Position numbers and translations under genes: made by a program
In this document: positions 26,384-35,974 of the stretch, piece by piece
How positions within the stretch are numbered: the stretch's first letter is position 1
How the letters are laid out: each line of letters opens with the position of its first letter
Assembly (NCBI RefSeq): GCF_020531965.1
Contig: NZ_JAJAWH010000005.1
Coordinates: 1-64,000, forward strand
DNA: 64,000 bases
Source: Pseudorhizobium xiangyangii
GTDB taxonomy: Bacteria; Pseudomonadota; Alphaproteobacteria; Rhizobiales; Rhizobiaceae
Reading direction: 5' to 3'
The notes under the pieces: model-generated
Databases searched by the model: none
The model's input: the letters and a program-made list of their open reading frames with translations, nothing else
What the model was told of the DNA's origin: nothing

Positions 26384-27141
26384 GAAGCGTCTCCAGCCTC
26401 GACGGCCGGCCTGCGCTTGCGCATCCAGAACCGGTCGATGAGATAAGCCAGCGTTCCACCGCCGATGCCGGCGTAGAGCACGTCGAAGTCCGGTTCGAGA
26501 ACAGCCATCACAGGACCGGCGATCACCCCGATCACGAAGGCAAGCTTCACCACGGTCTGTCGGGCGGTCGCCCAGATGGATGCCAGGAAGTAGACGGGGG
26601 TCAGCATGAACAGCGCGCCCGAAACAACCGGCGGGAATGTCTCGACCACACCGTAGCAGACGGCGACGATCAGCGTGTTGGTCAGCGTCAGCGTGATCCC
26701 GAACCCGGCAAAGAACGTGGTCCGATGCTCATGCGGCACATCCTTCAGCCTCTGGATGGCGAAGACCCAGGCTGTGATGGCTACGAAATGCGAGAGGAGC
26801 AGGAGGACCCAGGTCGGCGTCTTTTCCGTCCGCATCTCCGGCACGATAGACGCGACCATCGGCATCATACGAATGGAAGACAGCGTCACCGCGAGAAAGC
26901 AGGCGGCGATGTGAGCCCCGCTCGCCATCATGCCGACGAGGATCATCTTCGCGGGCAGCGCCCAGATCGAAATCGTCATGAAAATCGCCTCGCCCCGGGT
27001 AATGCCGGATTCGAAAGCGAAGGCGCTGAAACCCACAAACGACGTCATGAGGATCAGTGCGGGAAGCGATGTGATACCCCGCATTCCGGACAGGAACCAG
27101 AATAAGGTGAGCCGAGTATCACTGCTTGGAGACATGGACAT
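26380..27141 (-). CDS. azlC: AzlC family branched-chain amino acid exporter subunit
   Basis: A 253-residue polytopic membrane protein. Features are FLSGMRGITSLPALILMTSF at the N-terminus, the FGxxA-like GFSAFAFESGI and the repeated small-residue helices of AzlC. Together with AzlD it exports branched-chain amino acids or their analogues. Two Met codons (27141 and 27135) are both possible; neither has a good ribosome binding site. It is separated from clpA by a terminator hairpin. Confidence 0.88.
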   Translation of the reverse strand: MSMSPSSDTRLTLFWFLSGMRGITSLPALILMTSFVGFSAFAFESGITRGEAIFMTISIWALPAKMILVGMMASGAHIAACFLAVTLSSIRMMPMVASIVPEMRTEKTPTWVLLLLSHFVAITAWVFAIQRLKDVPHEHRTTFFAGFGITLTLTNTLIVAVCYGVVETFPPVVSGALFMLTPVYFLASIWATARQTVVKLAFVIGVIAGPVMAVLEPDFDVLYAGIGGGTLAYLIDRFWMRKRRPAVEAGDAS

Positions 27142-27180
27142 ACCAGGGTGGCAGAGAGTGTGGGGAGAGGCGCAAACGAA

Positions 27181-27207
27181 CAATGCCGGGCAGTGAGCCC
27201 GGCATTG
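27181..27207 (-). terminator. clpA terminator hairpin
   Basis: CAATGCCGGGC (27181-27191) and GCCCGGCATTG (27197-27207) form an 11-bp perfect stem with a 5-nt loop, 17 bp past the clpA stop. The minus-strand tail is TTCGTTTG. Confidence 0.7.
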
Positions 27208-27224
27208 CATATGTGTTGTCCAGG

Positions 27225-29744
27225 TTACTTCGACTTCGGAACGCGGGGAACGATGCTTCCCTTTCGCGGCGGCGTCTTCGGCGGCTCCGCCGACGTGGCC
27301 ACGTTGGCGTCGACCATGGCGCGTGCCTTGACCTCGCCATCCTTGCTGGACGCCTTTTTGGCCTTGCGGGGTTTCTTGGCCTTGCCTCCGGCTTCTTCGG
27401 AAGCACCCTCCACTTCGGCCTCCGGTTTCGGCTTCACGGGTGTCGCTTCAGACACGCATTCGAGGACCAGCCCGTCCGAACCATCTTCCTGCTTGCCGAC
27501 GGTGACGTGAACGACGCCGCCCTTGCGGAGCTTGCCGAACAGGATCTCGTTGGCCAGAGGCTTCTTGATGTACTCCTGGATGACGCGTGCCAAGGGCCGC
27601 GCGCCCATACGCTCGTCGTAGCCCTTGTCGGCCAGCCACGCGACCGCCTCGGGCGTGAGGTTGAACGTGACGTTGCGCTCCGAAAGCTGCGTTTCGAGCT
27701 GCATCACGAACTTCTGCACAACCTGATGGATGACATCGGTCGGCAGCGGCGCAAACGGAATGACCGCATCCAGACGGTTGCGGAATTCCGGTGTGAACAG
27801 GCGGTTCAACGCCTCCTCATCTTCGCCGGTGCGCTTCGAAGAGCCGAAGCCGATCGCAGCCTTGGCCATTTCCGACGCGCCCGCATTCGTCGTCATGATC
27901 AGGATGACGTTGCGGAAGTCGATCTTCTTGCCGTTATGGTCGGTCAATGAACCGTGGTCCATGACCTGCAACAGGATGTTGAAGATGTCCGGATGCGCCT
28001 TCTCGATCTCGTCGAGCAGCACAACGCTATGCGGATGCTGGTCGACACTGTCGGTCAGCAGGCCGCCCTGATCGAAGCCGACATAGCCGGGAGGTGCTCC
28101 AAGCAGCCGCGAAACCGTGTGCCTCTCCATGTATTCCGACATGTCGAAACGCAGGAGTTCGACGCCGAGCGACGTCGATAGCTGCTTTGCAACCTCCGTC
28201 TTGCCCACGCCGGTCGGGCCGGAAAAGACATAGGCGCCGATCGGCTTGTTCGGCTCGCGCAGGCCGGCGCGCGCCAGCTTGATCGCTGTCGAAAGCGCCT
28301 CGATGGCCCTGTCCTGGCCATAGACCACCGAGCGAAGTTCCTTCTCCAGGTTGGCGAGAACCATCTCGTCGTCCTTGGAAACGGTCTTTGCCGGTATCCG
28401 TGCCATCGTGGCGATCGTGACCTCGATCTCCTTCTCGGTGATCAGCTTGCGGCGCTTCGAGGCCGGCAGCAGCATCTGCGCCGCACCGGTTTCGTCGATC
28501 ACGTCAATCGCCTTGTCCGGCAGCTTGCGGTCGGAAATGTACCGAGCCGAAAGCTCGACTGCCGACTTGATCGCCTCGTTCGTATAGCGGAGTTTATGAT
28601 AGTCCTCGAAGTACGGCTTGAGGCCCTTCATGATCTCGATGGCATCGTCGATCGACGGTTCGTTGACGTCGATCTTCTGGAATCGGCGCACCAGTGCCCG
28701 GTCCTTTTCGAAGAACTGACGGTATTCCTTGTAGGTGGTCGAGCCGATGCAGCGGATCTGCCCGGAAGACAGAGCCGGCTTCAGCAGGTTCGAAGCATCC
28801 ATCGCGCCGCCGGAGGTTGCGCCGGCACCAATCACCGTATGGATCTCGTCGATAAACAGGACCGCGCCCGGATAGTCCTCGAGTTCCTTCACAACCTGCT
28901 TCAGGCGCTCTTCAAAGTCGCCGCGATAGCGGGTGCCGGCAAGCAGCGTGCCCATGTCGAGCGAGAAGATCGTCGCGTCGGCGAGAGCCTCGGGAACCTT
29001 GCCCTCGACGATCCGCTTGGCCAGGCCTTCCGCGATGGCGGTCTTGCCGACGCCCGGATCACCGACGTAGAGCGGATTGTTTTTCGAGCGGCGGCACAGG
29101 ACCTGGATGGTGCGATTGACCTCTCCGTGGCGCCCGATCAGCGGGTCGATCCGGCCGCTCTTGGCCTTCTCGTTGAGGTTGACGCAGTAAGCCTTCAGGG
29201 CCTCGGCCGGCTTTTTTCCGGGTCCCTCTTCCTGCTCGCGCGAAGGCTTGGCGTCCGCGTCGCTTTCCTCCGCACCGCGCGGGGGGCGAACGGTCGACGA
29301 GCCGGGGCGCTTGCCGATCCCGTGGCTGATGTAGTTGACGGCGTCATAGCGGGTCATTTCCTGCTCCTGCAGGAAGAATGCCGCGTGGCTTTCCCGTTCG
29401 GCGAAGATTGCGACGAGCACGTTTGCGCCCGTGACCTCCTCCCGACCAGAGGACTGGACGTGAATTACGGCGCGCTGGATGACGCGCTGGAAGCCGGATG
29501 TCGGTTTCGAATCCTCGTCATAACCTGTCACCAGGTTGGCAAGCTCGGTGTCGACATAGTCGGCAACCGTCTTGCGCAGGGCTTCGAGGTTGACGTTACA
29601 AGCACCCATGACCGCGGCTGCATCGGCATCGTCGATCAATGCCAGAAGCAGGTGCTCGAGCGTGGCATACTCGTGATGCCGCTCGTTCGCGTAGGTCAGT
29701 GCCTGGTGTAGCGCCTTTTCAAGACTAGGCGAAAAAGTTGGCAC
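27225..29744 (-). CDS. clpA: ATP-dependent Clp protease ATP-binding subunit ClpA
   Basis: An 839-residue AAA+ unfoldase that feeds substrates to ClpP. The N domain (1-145) is followed by AAA-1 with Walker [18 protein letters not shown] and Walker [15 protein letters not shown], and AAA-2 with [14 protein letters not shown] and [14 protein letters not shown] ClpP-binding IGF loop is visible as [10 protein letters not shown]-terminal Lys/Ala-rich tail of about 60 residues goes beyond the E. coli length, as is usual in rhizobia. The GTG start at 29744 follows GAGGAA. It is preceded by clpS 10 bp away. Confidence 0.98.
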   Translation of the reverse strand: MPTFSPSLEKALHQALTYANERHHEYATLEHLLLALIDDADAAAVMGACNVNLEALRKTVADYVDTELANLVTGYDEDSKPTSGFQRVIQRAVIHVQSSGREEVTGANVLVAIFAERESHAAFFLQEQEMTRYDAVNYISHGIGKRPGSSTVRPPRGAEESDADAKPSREQEEGPGKKPAEALKAYCVNLNEKAKSGRIDPLIGRHGEVNRTIQVLCRRSKNNPLYVGDPGVGKTAIAEGLAKRIVEGKVPEALADATIFSLDMGTLLAGTRYRGDFEERLKQVVKELEDYPGAVLFIDEIHTVIGAGATSGGAMDASNLLKPALSSGQIRCIGSTTYKEYRQFFEKDRALVRRFQKIDVNEPSIDDAIEIMKGLKPYFEDYHKLRYTNEAIKSAVELSARYISDRKLPDKAIDVIDETGAAQMLLPASKRRKLITEKEIEVTIATMARIPAKTVSKDDEMVLANLEKELRSVVYGQDRAIEALSTAIKLARAGLREPNKPIGAYVFSGPTGVGKTEVAKQLSTSLGVELLRFDMSEYMERHTVSRLLGAPPGYVGFDQGGLLTDSVDQHPHSVVLLDEIEKAHPDIFNILLQVMDHGSLTDHNGKKIDFRNVILIMTTNAGASEMAKAAIGFGSSKRTGEDEEALNRLFTPEFRNRLDAVIPFAPLPTDVIHQVVQKFVMQLETQLSERNVTFNLTPEAVAWLADKGYDERMGARPLARVIQEYIKKPLANEILFGKLRKGGVVHVTVGKQEDGSDGLVLECVSEATPVKPKPEAEVEGASEEAGGKAKKPRKAKKASSKDGEVKARAMVDANVATSAEPPKTPPRKGSIVPRVPKSK

Positions 29745-29753
29745 GTGGGTTCC

Positions 29754-30113
29754 TCACTTCTTTTCCATCACGCACTGTAGCGGATGCTGGTGCTGCCTGG
29801 CAAAGTCCATGACCTGGCTGACCTTTGTCTCCGCCACTTCATGCGTGTAGATTCCGCATTCCCCCACGCCATGGTTATGAACGTGGAGCATGATCCGCGT
29901 GGCTGCTTCGAGATCCTTCTGGAAGAAACGCTCCAGGATATGGATGACGAACTCCATAGGCGTATAATCGTCATTCAACAGCAGTACGCGGTACAGATTT
30001 GGCTTCTTGGTCTTCGGCTTCGTGCGGGAGATAACGGAGGTGCCGCGATTGGCGTTATCTCCGTCGCCGCTTTTGTCGTCTTGCATCAAGATCGGCCGTA
30101 CGATCATTTCCAT
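29754..30113 (-). CDS. clpS: ClpS adaptor protein
   Basis: A 119-residue adaptor that binds the ClpA N domain and delivers N-end rule substrates. [16 protein letters not shown] holds the N-degron pocket Asn/Asp/Asp, and [18 protein letters not shown] is the second conserved block. The first 35 residues are disordered and polar. ATGs at 30113, 30107 and 30086 are possible; GGGG lies 5 nt before the first. It forms an operon with clpA. Confidence 0.96.
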   Translation of the reverse strand: MEMIVRPILMQDDKSGDGDNANRGTSVISRTKPKTKKPNLYRVLLLNDDYTPMEFVIHILERFFQKDLEAATRIMLHVHNHGVGECGIYTHEVAETKVSQVMDFARQHQHPLQCVMEKK

Positions 30114-30280
30114 TCATTCCCCAATCATCCGTCAAACGATCCATCGGCTCGGCGCGGACATCAGATCGTACTAACTTAGTTCATTGGGCGGCAATTTTAA
30201 GCCCCCCTCGCCGCAGCGCAATCACTATTCCGCGCCGATCCGCCCTCTCCCCGGAAAACGATGGCCAAACACTGGAATCA

Positions 30281-30312
30281 AAAGACCGGTGACGCTTCCG
30301 CCACCGGTCTTT
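30281..30312 (-). terminator. phasin gene terminator
   Basis: AAAGACCGGTG (30281-30291) and CACCGGTCTTT (30302-30312) with a 10-nt loop; on the minus strand the stem ends in a T run. It sits 25 bp past the phasin stop. Confidence 0.88.
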
Positions 30313-30336
30313 CATACGCGCTTCGATGGACTACGT

Positions 30337-30690
30337 TCAGGCCGCTTCGGCCGCAACGGCCGGCTTGGATACGACCGGCACAACCGTCTCATGAGACTTG
30401 TAGGCAAACTTCGTCAGGTCTGCGTAAAGTTCGCTGAGCTTGGTCGTTTCCGCAACCAGCGCATCGTACGAGGACTTCATATAATTCGTCTGCAACTGAT
30501 ACGCCTGGTCCAGGCTGCGCGCCGACACCAGGGATTCCATGAATGAGGCCATGTCCTGGTAGGACCGGCGGGAATAGTCGCTGGTCTCCGCGGCGATCGC
30601 CTGGAAACCCTTGGCCATGTCGGAATAGCCTTTCAGCATCCCTTCCATGGCTTCCTTGCTCTTCTGACTTGCATCATCAAAATTGAACAT
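30337..30690 (-). CDS. phasin family protein
   Basis: A 117-residue amphipathic helical protein of the Phasin_2 type. It has heptad-like spacing from residue 10 to 95, a YMKSSYDALVAETTKLSELY core and a short Ala/Val/Pro tail resembling PhaP/PhaF-type ends. Phasins coat polyhydroxyalkanoate granules; the phaC synthase gene is 20 kb away in this window. Some rhizobial phasin-like proteins are instead stress-related, so granule binding is likely but not proven. AAGGGG precedes the ATG by 7 nt. Confidence 0.88.
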   Translation of the reverse strand: MFNFDDASQKSKEAMEGMLKGYSDMAKGFQAIAAETSDYSRRSYQDMASFMESLVSARSLDQAYQLQTNYMKSSYDALVAETTKLSELYADLTKFAYKSHETVVPVVSKPAVAAEAA

Positions 30691-30805
30691 AGCAGTGCCC
30701 CTTGTTCATTCGGACTTGCTCATAGAACGGTCCGATACGCTGCCTGTCAACTAAATTTGTGCGACGCACAAACACCAGGCAGAAGGCGGGCTGCTTCAGC
30801 GATGA

Positions 30806-31009
30806 TCAGAGGTCGACGTCCAGGATGGCCATCGAGAAATTGTACGAGCGGTCGCCATCTTCGTCGTCGATGTAGACGACACCGAGGAATTCCTCACCGA
30901 GATACACCTCAGCGGAGTCGTCCTTGCGCGGCCTTGCCTTGACGATCATCTGCGGGTTGAACGTCCGCTTGAAATAGGCGTCGAGCTTCTTGATTTCGTC
31001 TGGTTTCAC
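30806..31009 (-). CDS. DUF3126 family protein
   Basis: A 67-residue alphaproteobacterial protein of unknown function. The conserved body runs from PDEIKKLDAYFKRTF to GVVYIDDEDGDRSYNFSMAI. I chose the GTG at 31009 because GGAG is placed 8 nt before it and because the family starts at this point; a longer ATG frame to 31066 adds a basic, unconserved leader. It is located between cysE and the phasin gene on the same strand. Confidence 0.85.
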   Translation of the reverse strand: MKPDEIKKLDAYFKRTFNPQMIVKARPRKDDSAEVYLGEEFLGVVYIDDEDGDRSYNFSMAILDVDL

Positions 31010-31085
31010 GATGTCTTCTCCATCAGCGCTTCGTTTTCGGGGCTTGTGCCACGCCATCGCGGCCAAAGTAAAGGCGACGACGAAC

Positions 31086-31110
31086 GCTCCGGCACATTTC
31101 GCGCCGGAGC
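31086..31110 (-). terminator. hairpin downstream of cysE
   Basis: GCTCCGGC (31086-31093) and GCCGGAGC (31103-31110) with a 9-nt loop, 24 bp past the cysE stop. There is no clear T tract. It separates cysE from the DUF3126 gene. Confidence 0.5.
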
Positions 31111-31133
31111 CGAAGACATCGCGCCCCTGTCGG

Positions 31134-31958
31134 TTATTCGTCGGAGGTCAACAGCTGGTCCATGAGGCGCGCCGGTTCCGAGCAGCCCGCAGTGCCCACG
31201 ACGCGGGCCGGCACCCCGGCAACCGTTGTCATGGTGGGAACAGGCTTCAACACGACGGAGCCCGCTGCGATGCGCGAGCACGAGCCGATCTCGATATTGC
31301 CGAGGATCTTTGCGCCGGCACCAATCAGAACGCCGTTGCCGATCTTCGGATGACGTTCCGCACCTTCCTTGCCGGTGCCGCCGAGCGTGACCCCATGAAG
31401 GATCGAGACGTTGTCGCCGATGACCGCGGTTTCGCCAACGACAAGGCCCGTCGCATGGTCAAGAAATATGCCCCTGCCGATCCGGGCCGCTGGATTGATG
31501 TCCGTCTGGAAAACGCTGGAGGCACGGCTCTGCAGATAGAGGGCAAAGTCCCTCCTTCCACGGCTGAGCAGCCAGTGCGCCAGTCTATGCGTCTGGATGG
31601 CATGGAAGCCCTTGAAATACAGCACCGGCTCCAGAAAGCGCAGGCATGCCGGGTCGCGATCATAGACCGCCTGGATGTCCACCCGCAGGACTGCACCCCA
31701 TTCCGGCCAGTCGGCCATCATTTCCGCAAAAGTCTGGCGCAGCAGAACCGCCTGCATGTCCGGATGGTCCAGCCGCTCGCAAATGCGATGAATGACGCAG
31801 TCTTCAAGCGAGGTGTGATTGAGAACCGTCGAAAAGAGAAAGGCGGCCAGCAGCGGGTCGCTTTCGGCTGCCGTACGCGCCTCCTGCCGCATTGTGTCCC
31901 AGATCGGGTCCACACTGGCGACCAGTTCTTGCGTGCGGATCTCGGTTCTTGCGGCCAT
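31134..31958 (-). CDS. cysE: serine O-acetyltransferase
   Basis: A 274-residue enzyme making O-acetylserine, the first committed step of cysteine synthesis. An N-terminal helical domain (about 1-140, with the DIQAVYDRDPACLRFLEP block) is followed by the left-handed beta-helix. Its hexapeptides include DHATGLVVGETAVIGDNVSI (catalytic Asp-His region) and HPKIGNGVLIGAGAKILGNI. The C-terminus, which in regulated enzymes binds cysteine and O-acetylserine sulfhydrylase, ends LLTSDE rather than in the usual Ile. GAGGAG precedes the ATG. Confidence 0.95.
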   Translation of the reverse strand: MAARTEIRTQELVASVDPIWDTMRQEARTAAESDPLLAAFLFSTVLNHTSLEDCVIHRICERLDHPDMQAVLLRQTFAEMMADWPEWGAVLRVDIQAVYDRDPACLRFLEPVLYFKGFHAIQTHRLAHWLLSRGRRDFALYLQSRASSVFQTDINPAARIGRGIFLDHATGLVVGETAVIGDNVSILHGVTLGGTGKEGAERHPKIGNGVLIGAGAKILGNIEIGSCSRIAAGSVVLKPVPTMTTVAGVPARVVGTAGCSEPARLMDQLLTSDE

Positions 31959-32069
31959 GGCCGTCTCCTCGTTTGCAGGTGAGGTTATTATAGAAGAACA
32001 TTACCAGAAGACCAACGGCGGCGGAATCGCATTCCGTTGATGCTTGTTTTCAGAGAGCATCGGTCCTGT

Positions 32070-32846
32070 TCATAAACCTTCGTAGAACTCGAGCGCCGCC
32101 TTCTTGAACACCCGGTCACCGACAGCCAGCATGTGATCTCGGCCGGGTATGTCCAGCGCGCGCGCGTCACGCATCAGTGCGGCAAGCGTTTGCGGAGAAC
32201 CGGCGATATCGTCCTTCGTTCCCACACCAATCAGTGTCGGCGCCTCGATCCGCCCCATATCCGCCTCGGAGACAAGGTCACGCGAGCCGCGGATACAGGC
32301 CGCAAGCGCTTCGCGATCGCTCTTCGTCTGATCAGCGAAGGCACGGAACATCCGCCCGCGCTCATGCGAAACAGCGTCGAGCGAGGGCGCCAGAAGCGCG
32401 TCCGCGATCGGGTCCCAATCTCCGACGCCGTCGGTCATACCGCTGCCAAGACCACCCAGAACCAGCGATCGCACCCGCTCGGGATGCGCGAGCGCGAGAA
32501 AGACCGAGATCCGGGCACCCATGGAATAGCCCATGACATGGGCTTCAGATATCCGAAGATGGTCGAGGAGAGCAGCGGCATCATCCGCCATGACCCAAGG
32601 TCGATAGGCCTCGGGGTCGCGCGGTTTATCGCTCAGCCCATGTCCCCGGTTGTCCATGGCAATGACGCGATACCCAGCATCGCCGAGCGTCTTCAGCCAG
32701 CCCGGGTGGACCCAGTTCACCAGCGCACTGGAGGCGAAGCCGTGAATGAGGAGAATCGGATCGCCGGCCGGATTGCCCTCATCAAAATAGAAGAGTTCCA
32801 GCCCGTCATGGGTGAAGGAGGTGAAAGCGGGAGCATTGAGGTTCAT
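32070..32846 (-). CDS. alpha/beta hydrolase
   Basis: A 258-residue single-domain hydrolase. LLIHGFASSALVNW contains the oxyanion hole, MGYSMGARIS the nucleophile Ser, and GRDHMLAVGD the catalytic His; the acid lies around IGVGTKDD. The sequence resembles 3-oxoadipate enol-lactonase-like esterases, but the substrate is unknown. The start at 32846 (MNLNAPAF) is the first giving a normal N-terminus. It is divergent from the CHCC zinc protein gene. Confidence 0.88.
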   Translation of the reverse strand: MNLNAPAFTSFTHDGLELFYFDEGNPAGDPILLIHGFASSALVNWVHPGWLKTLGDAGYRVIAMDNRGHGLSDKPRDPEAYRPWVMADDAAALLDHLRISEAHVMGYSMGARISVFLALAHPERVRSLVLGGLGSGMTDGVGDWDPIADALLAPSLDAVSHERGRMFRAFADQTKSDREALAACIRGSRDLVSEADMGRIEAPTLIGVGTKDDIAGSPQTLAALMRDARALDIPGRDHMLAVGDRVFKKAALEFYEGL

Positions 32847-32998
32847 GAGACGACCTTGTCCGGACCAAGGGGGGTGGGTTGGCCGCATGTAAACCGCGCA
32901 GCATGCAGATTCCACCCCACCGCGACTGTTTTTCCCACTACACATTCTCGAGTCGCGGCGATAATGTCCGCCGCAAAGAATAAGCATCGGAGACTATC

Positions 32999-33244
32999 AT
33001 GGCTGGACACGGCATTCCCCACTTCCAAAACGACGGCGGTCACCGCGTGATCCAGATCGGCGTGAAGGAGTTCATGTGCACCGGGGCATCCGTTCCCTTC
33101 GACCACCCGCATATCTACATCGACATGGGTGACGACGTCGAAAAGGTCTGCTCCTATTGCTCCACCCTTTACCGCTACAATCCTGCCCTGAAGCCGGGAC
33201 AGACGGACCCTGCCGGCTGTGTCTTTCACGTGAAGGCAGCCTGA
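32999..33244 (+). CDS. CHCC zinc-finger protein, NDUFS6-like
   Basis: An 81-residue protein with a CHCC-type zinc motif: Cys27, a His in FDHPHIY, and the CSYC pair near residue 52. It belongs to the family of mitochondrial complex I subunit NDUFS6 and its alphaproteobacterial homologues. The mitochondrial subunit holds zinc and is needed for complex I assembly. CGGAGAC precedes the ATG. It is followed 19 bp later by the FAD monooxygenase gene. Confidence 0.88.
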   Translation: MAGHGIPHFQNDGGHRVIQIGVKEFMCTGASVPFDHPHIYIDMGDDVEKVCSYCSTLYRYNPALKPGQTDPAGCVFHVKAA

Positions 33245-33263
33245 TCCCAGATCGGTCCACGAC

Positions 33264-34430
33264 ATGCCCATTGAACACGTAGCGATCATCGGCGGCGGCG
33301 TCGCGGGGCTGACAGCCGCTCTTTCGTTTGCGCGTCACGGCATCGCATCCGATATTTTCGAGGAAGCAACAGAGCTTCGCGAAGTCGGTGCAGGTCTGCA
33401 GATTTCGCCAAATGCGTCCCGGATTCTTGCGGAACTCGACGTCCTGCCGGCTCTCGAAGCCGTCTGGACGGAACCTGAACGGATCGCGCTGGTATCCGGC
33501 ACTTCACTGAAGCAGCTCGCCTATGTCCCTGTCGGCCGCTTTGCACGCGAGCGCTGGGGCGCGCCGTATGGCGTTCTTCACCGGGCCACGCTGCAGAAGG
33601 TGCTTCTGGCCGCCGTTGAGGCAAACGCCCTTTGCACGCTCCACCTCGGCTCCCCCGTTCGCCTCGATGGAAGCCCCTCGCCCCGGATCGTAAACGGCAA
33701 GACATATCCCCTTGCCGTCGGTGCGGACGGCGTCTGGTCCAATTTCCGCTCCCAGGTGCAGGGCAGCCCAACCGCGGACTTTTCCGGCAACGTGGCATGG
33801 CGCTTCACTGTGCCGAAGGACCGTGCCCCGGCATGGCTGCCGCTCGACCAGGTGACAGCCTTTCTCGGGCCGTCCACACATCTGGTCGCCTACCCTTTGA
33901 ACGACATGGAGAGCGTCAATATCGTGGCGATCTCCTCCGGCATCAGCGCTGGCCAGATCTGGGATGCCGAAGCAAGCGAGGCTCAAAGGCGCATGCTGGC
34001 GACCCAGTTTCGCCGATGGGACCGACGGGTGAGCGAACTTCTGCAAAATACCGAACGTCCGACCTTCTGGCCACTCTGCCAGGTTTCGAACGGCCGCTGG
34101 CAGAATGGCAAGGACGCCGTGCTTATCGGCGATGCCGCCCATGCAATGATGCCGTTCGCGGCACAGGGCGCGGCCATGGCGATCGAGGACGCATTCCTTC
34201 TTGCCGAGAAAGTCGTCCGGCGCCCCTCGCTGCCAACGGCGCTGGCCGAATTCGAAAGCGAGCGCACCGCAAGGGCCGCCCGCGTTCGTGCCCGCGGAAA
34301 GTTCAACCGCTTTGCCTATCACGCGCGCGGCCCGATCCGGATCGGCCGCGACATCGTCCTGTCGTTGAAGCCGCCGCAATCTCTCGCGGCGGATCTGGAC
34401 TGGCTCTACGGCTACCGCATCGGCGAATGA
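33264..34430 (+). CDS. FAD-dependent monooxygenase (salicylate hydroxylase/UbiH-like)
   Basis: A 388-residue class A flavoprotein monooxygenase. The dinucleotide motif is AIIGGGVAGLTAALSFARHG, the middle motif LAVGADGVWSNFR corresponds to DG, and VLIGDAAHAMMPFAAQGAAM is the GD motif with the ribityl-binding Asp. It resembles salicylate or 6-hydroxynicotinate hydroxylases, but the substrate is not evident. The C-terminus is short. Its stop codon abuts the convergent metC stop with no gap. Confidence 0.9.
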   Translation: MPIEHVAIIGGGVAGLTAALSFARHGIASDIFEEATELREVGAGLQISPNASRILAELDVLPALEAVWTEPERIALVSGTSLKQLAYVPVGRFARERWGAPYGVLHRATLQKVLLAAVEANALCTLHLGSPVRLDGSPSPRIVNGKTYPLAVGADGVWSNFRSQVQGSPTADFSGNVAWRFTVPKDRAPAWLPLDQVTAFLGPSTHLVAYPLNDMESVNIVAISSGISAGQIWDAEASEAQRRMLATQFRRWDRRVSELLQNTERPTFWPLCQVSNGRWQNGKDAVLIGDAAHAMMPFAAQGAAMAIEDAFLLAEKVVRRPSLPTALAEFESERTARAARVRARGKFNRFAYHARGPIRIGRDIVLSLKPPQSLAADLDWLYGYRIGE

Positions 34431-35621
34431 TCAGACGGCCGCCGCCGCGGCAAAGCCTGCCTCCAGGTCCCTCTTCAGGTCAGCCACGTCTTCCAGACCG
34501 ATCTGAAGGCGGATCAACGGTCCATCCTTCGGCGCTTTCCGGATCGTCCGGTCCGAAAGATTGACGTGAAGCGCCAGGCTTTCGAAGCCACCCCAGGAAT
34601 AGCCGAGCCCGAACAGGGACAGCGTGTCCAGCAAGGCATGTGCCTTGGCCTTGAAATTCGCCGAATCGTCGACCTTCAGCACGAAGGAAAAGACGCCGCT
34701 GGCACCCTTGAAGTCGCGCTTCCAGATCTCGTGTCCCGGAAAGCTCGGCAATGCAGGATGAAGAACCCGCGCCACATCATCGCGGCTCTCCAGCCACCGT
34801 GCGATATCGAGCGCGCTGCGCTGGTGGTGCTCAAGCCGCACGCCCATGGTCCTCAAGCCCCGCAGGATCTGGTAGGAATCATCCGGTGAACCGCAGATCC
34901 CCATGATGATCGCCGTCTCGTGCAACTGCGGCCAGTACTTCGCATTGGCGGAGACGGACCCCATGATGATGTCCGAATGCCCCGACGGATATTTGGTCGT
35001 CGCATGGATCGACACGTCGACGCCGAAGTCGAGTGGCCGGAAATAGAGCGGCGTGGCCCAGGTATTGTCCATGGTGACGACGCAGCCGTGCTTGTGGGCA
35101 ACCTCCGAGATCACCCGAATGTCCTGCATCTCCATCGTGTTGGAGCCCGGTGCCTCCGTGTGGACGAGTTTCGTGTTCGGCTTGATGAGTGTCTCGATCC
35201 CTGCCCCGATCTCGGGATCGTAGTATTCGATCTCGACACCCAGTCGCTTCAGCATCGCATTGCAGAACAGCCGGCAGGGCGCATAGACGGAATCCACGAT
35301 GAGCGCGTGGTCGCCCGCAGACAGGAATGCGAGGAATGGCACGGAAATCGCCGCCAGGCCCGACGGCACGAGAATGGTTCCAGCCGAGCCCTCGAGTTCA
35401 TCCAGCGCCTCGCACAAGGCATCAGTCGTTGGTGTTCCCCGAGTGCCGTAGCTGTATTTCTGACCGCGTGTCTCCATGGTGTGGCAGTCCGGGAAAAGGA
35501 CGGTGGAAGCATGGACCACGGGCGGATTGATGAAGCCGTGATAGCTGGACGGATCATGTCCGATGTGGGCAAGACGTGTGTTGACGCCGAGGTCGGCGGA
35601 CAGGATGGCCTTGTTGTTCAT
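34431..35621 (-). CDS. metC: cystathionine beta-lyase
   Basis: A 396-residue PLP enzyme of the Cys/Met metabolism family, cleaving cystathionine to homocysteine. The pyridoxal lysine lies in HATTKYPSGHSDIIMGSV, and MDNTWATPLYFRPLDFG is the family signature with the cofactor Asp. The start at 35621 is the first Met of the conserved region (MNNKAILSADL); a longer frame upstream is antisense to the aap promoter region and unconserved. It is divergent from aapJ. I recall metC next to aap in Rhizobium leguminosarum, which fits. Confidence 0.93.
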   Translation of the reverse strand: MNNKAILSADLGVNTRLAHIGHDPSSYHGFINPPVVHASTVLFPDCHTMETRGQKYSYGTRGTPTTDALCEALDELEGSAGTILVPSGLAAISVPFLAFLSAGDHALIVDSVYAPCRLFCNAMLKRLGVEIEYYDPEIGAGIETLIKPNTKLVHTEAPGSNTMEMQDIRVISEVAHKHGCVVTMDNTWATPLYFRPLDFGVDVSIHATTKYPSGHSDIIMGSVSANAKYWPQLHETAIIMGICGSPDDSYQILRGLRTMGVRLEHHQRSALDIARWLESRDDVARVLHPALPSFPGHEIWKRDFKGASGVFSFVLKVDDSANFKAKAHALLDTLSLFGLGYSWGGFESLALHVNLSDRTIRKAPKDGPLIRLQIGLEDVADLKRDLEAGFAAAAAV

Positions 35622-35974
35622 GCGTGGGGAGCTTTCTTTGCGGACGGAAGAACTCGATGTTTGCAGGCTAGGCCAAAAGTGGTCAAGCCTCCAGCGTCGG
35701 CAGTTCGACACGCATTGGGCGCCCGGGGCGCAAGACGCCGCGCCTTTCGGCACATCGCGCACAAAAAATCGATCGATTGCCTGAGAAGAAGGCAGATTAA
35801 GGACATTCGACTCTTTTGGGACACAATTTGGCGGCGCAGGCTTGACCATGTCACCATTTGCGACTGTGATAGCGGTCCCGCATCCGGGAGGTTGGCGGGC
35901 CACTACGCCGCGTTCATCAGACTGAACCGCTGCGTAGTGAGATCAGATAATCAAAAGATAAAGGTTGGGAAAAA
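35622..35974. other. 353-bp gene-free stretch between metC and aapJ
   Basis: This is the divergent regulatory region for metC and the aap operon. Open frames inside have poor codon bias. I see the aapJ ribosome binding site (AAGG...GGGA before 35975) but no convincing promoter, no NtrC/sigma-54 consensus and no long inverted repeat. Confidence 0.6.

Noticed and set aside
35622-35974. Possible SAM riboswitch or sigma-54 promoter upstream of metC or aapJ
   Set aside because: I could not find the conserved riboswitch cores or a GG-N10-GC box with confidence in this 353-bp region.
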